Shown here in pieces: positions 7,350 to 7,442 of a stretch of DNA of 7,442 bases (within the stretch, counting starts at the first letter, position 1; every line of letters begins with the position of its first letter). The position numbers and the translations under genes were made by a program. This DNA comes from Erythrobacter sp. (GTDB taxonomy: Bacteria; Pseudomonadota; Alphaproteobacteria; Sphingomonadales; Sphingomonadaceae): contig JABSPI010000029.1 of NCBI GenBank assembly GCA_013214365.1, forward strand, positions 1 to 7,442, given 5' to 3'. The notes under the pieces were generated by a model, which saw only the letters and a list, made by a program, of their open reading frames with translations, was not told the DNA's origin and made no database searches.

Positions 7350-7442
7350 CTAGAGGGCCCAATCTATCACATCGCAGCCTTGCGCCTCCAGAAAGGCATT
7401 GGTCTGGCTGAACGGGCGCGATCCGAAAAATCCCGAATGCGC
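7350..7442 (-). CDS. ung: Uracil-DNA glycosylase, C-terminal 30 residues only (cut by window edge)
   Basis: Reading the - strand from the right window edge gives 30 codons ending in TAG at 7350-7352. The residues AHSGFFGSRPF followed by SQTNAFLEAQG and IDWAL match the end of family 1 uracil-DNA glycosylase, where the DNA-intercalating loop HPSPLSAHRGFFG is followed by a helix with N-x-x-L-E and then IDW. The enzyme removes uracil from DNA at the start of base-excision repair. The HPSPLS part and the catalytic water-activating Asp lie outside the window. Arg, the usual residue after AH, is Ser here. The gene is upstream of and on the same strand as the DksA-like gene. The fragment is short, but the motif is distinctive. 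Confidence 0.85.
   Translation of the reverse strand, partial: AHSGFFGSRPFSQTNAFLEAQGCDVIDWAL

Noticed and set aside
1..7442. A defence island, mobile element, CRISPR array or novel multi-gene system
   Set aside because: All recognisable genes are housekeeping or envelope genes with uniform base composition. There are no terminal repeats, integrase, transposase, spacer array or tRNA junction.

Overview
The window is ordinary chromosomal DNA of high GC content. It most likely comes from an alphaproteobacterium of the order Sphingomonadales (Erythrobacter/Novosphingobium-like). That placement rests on the style of the GltB and GltD proteins, the short DksA-like zinc-finger protein with its RLSRMDAMQQQAMAQ segment, frequent TTG leucine codons, and GTG and TTG start codons. 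It is an inference from recognised protein style, not from a database search. I see no rRNA, tRNA, CRISPR array, insertion sequence or phage gene.

Layout. The left half, on the + strand, holds the glutamate synthase operon: the last 829 codons of gltB (large subunit, cut by the window start) and, 11 bases later, complete gltD (small subunit). Together they form the NADPH-dependent GOGAT that turns glutamine and 2-oxoglutarate into two glutamates. After a 127-base gap with a possible promoter comes an OprB-like outer-membrane porin with a TTG start. Three bases after it lies a 189-residue exported or membrane-anchored protein of unknown function with six cysteines; these two look co-transcribed.

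The right side is on the - strand and converges on the + strand genes. Reading in the transcribed direction it holds the last 30 codons of ung (uracil-DNA glycosylase), a 110-residue TraR/DksA-family C4 zinc-finger protein with a GTG start, and an enoyl-CoA hydratase/isomerase-family (crotonase) protein. The ribosome-binding site of the crotonase gene lies in the last coding bases of the DksA-like gene, so the two are probably translationally coupled. The convergent stop codons are seven bases apart and sit on a perfect 8-bp hairpin.

Coding density is high and no intergenic stretch exceeds about 130 bases. I found no convincing new multi-gene system. The points most worth a second look are the crotonase in which the second catalytic glutamate is replaced by histidine, the unknown six-cysteine protein tied to the porin, a tandem 12-bp repeat in front of the DksA-like gene, and the odd start region and Ala/Pro-rich N-terminal segment of the porin.
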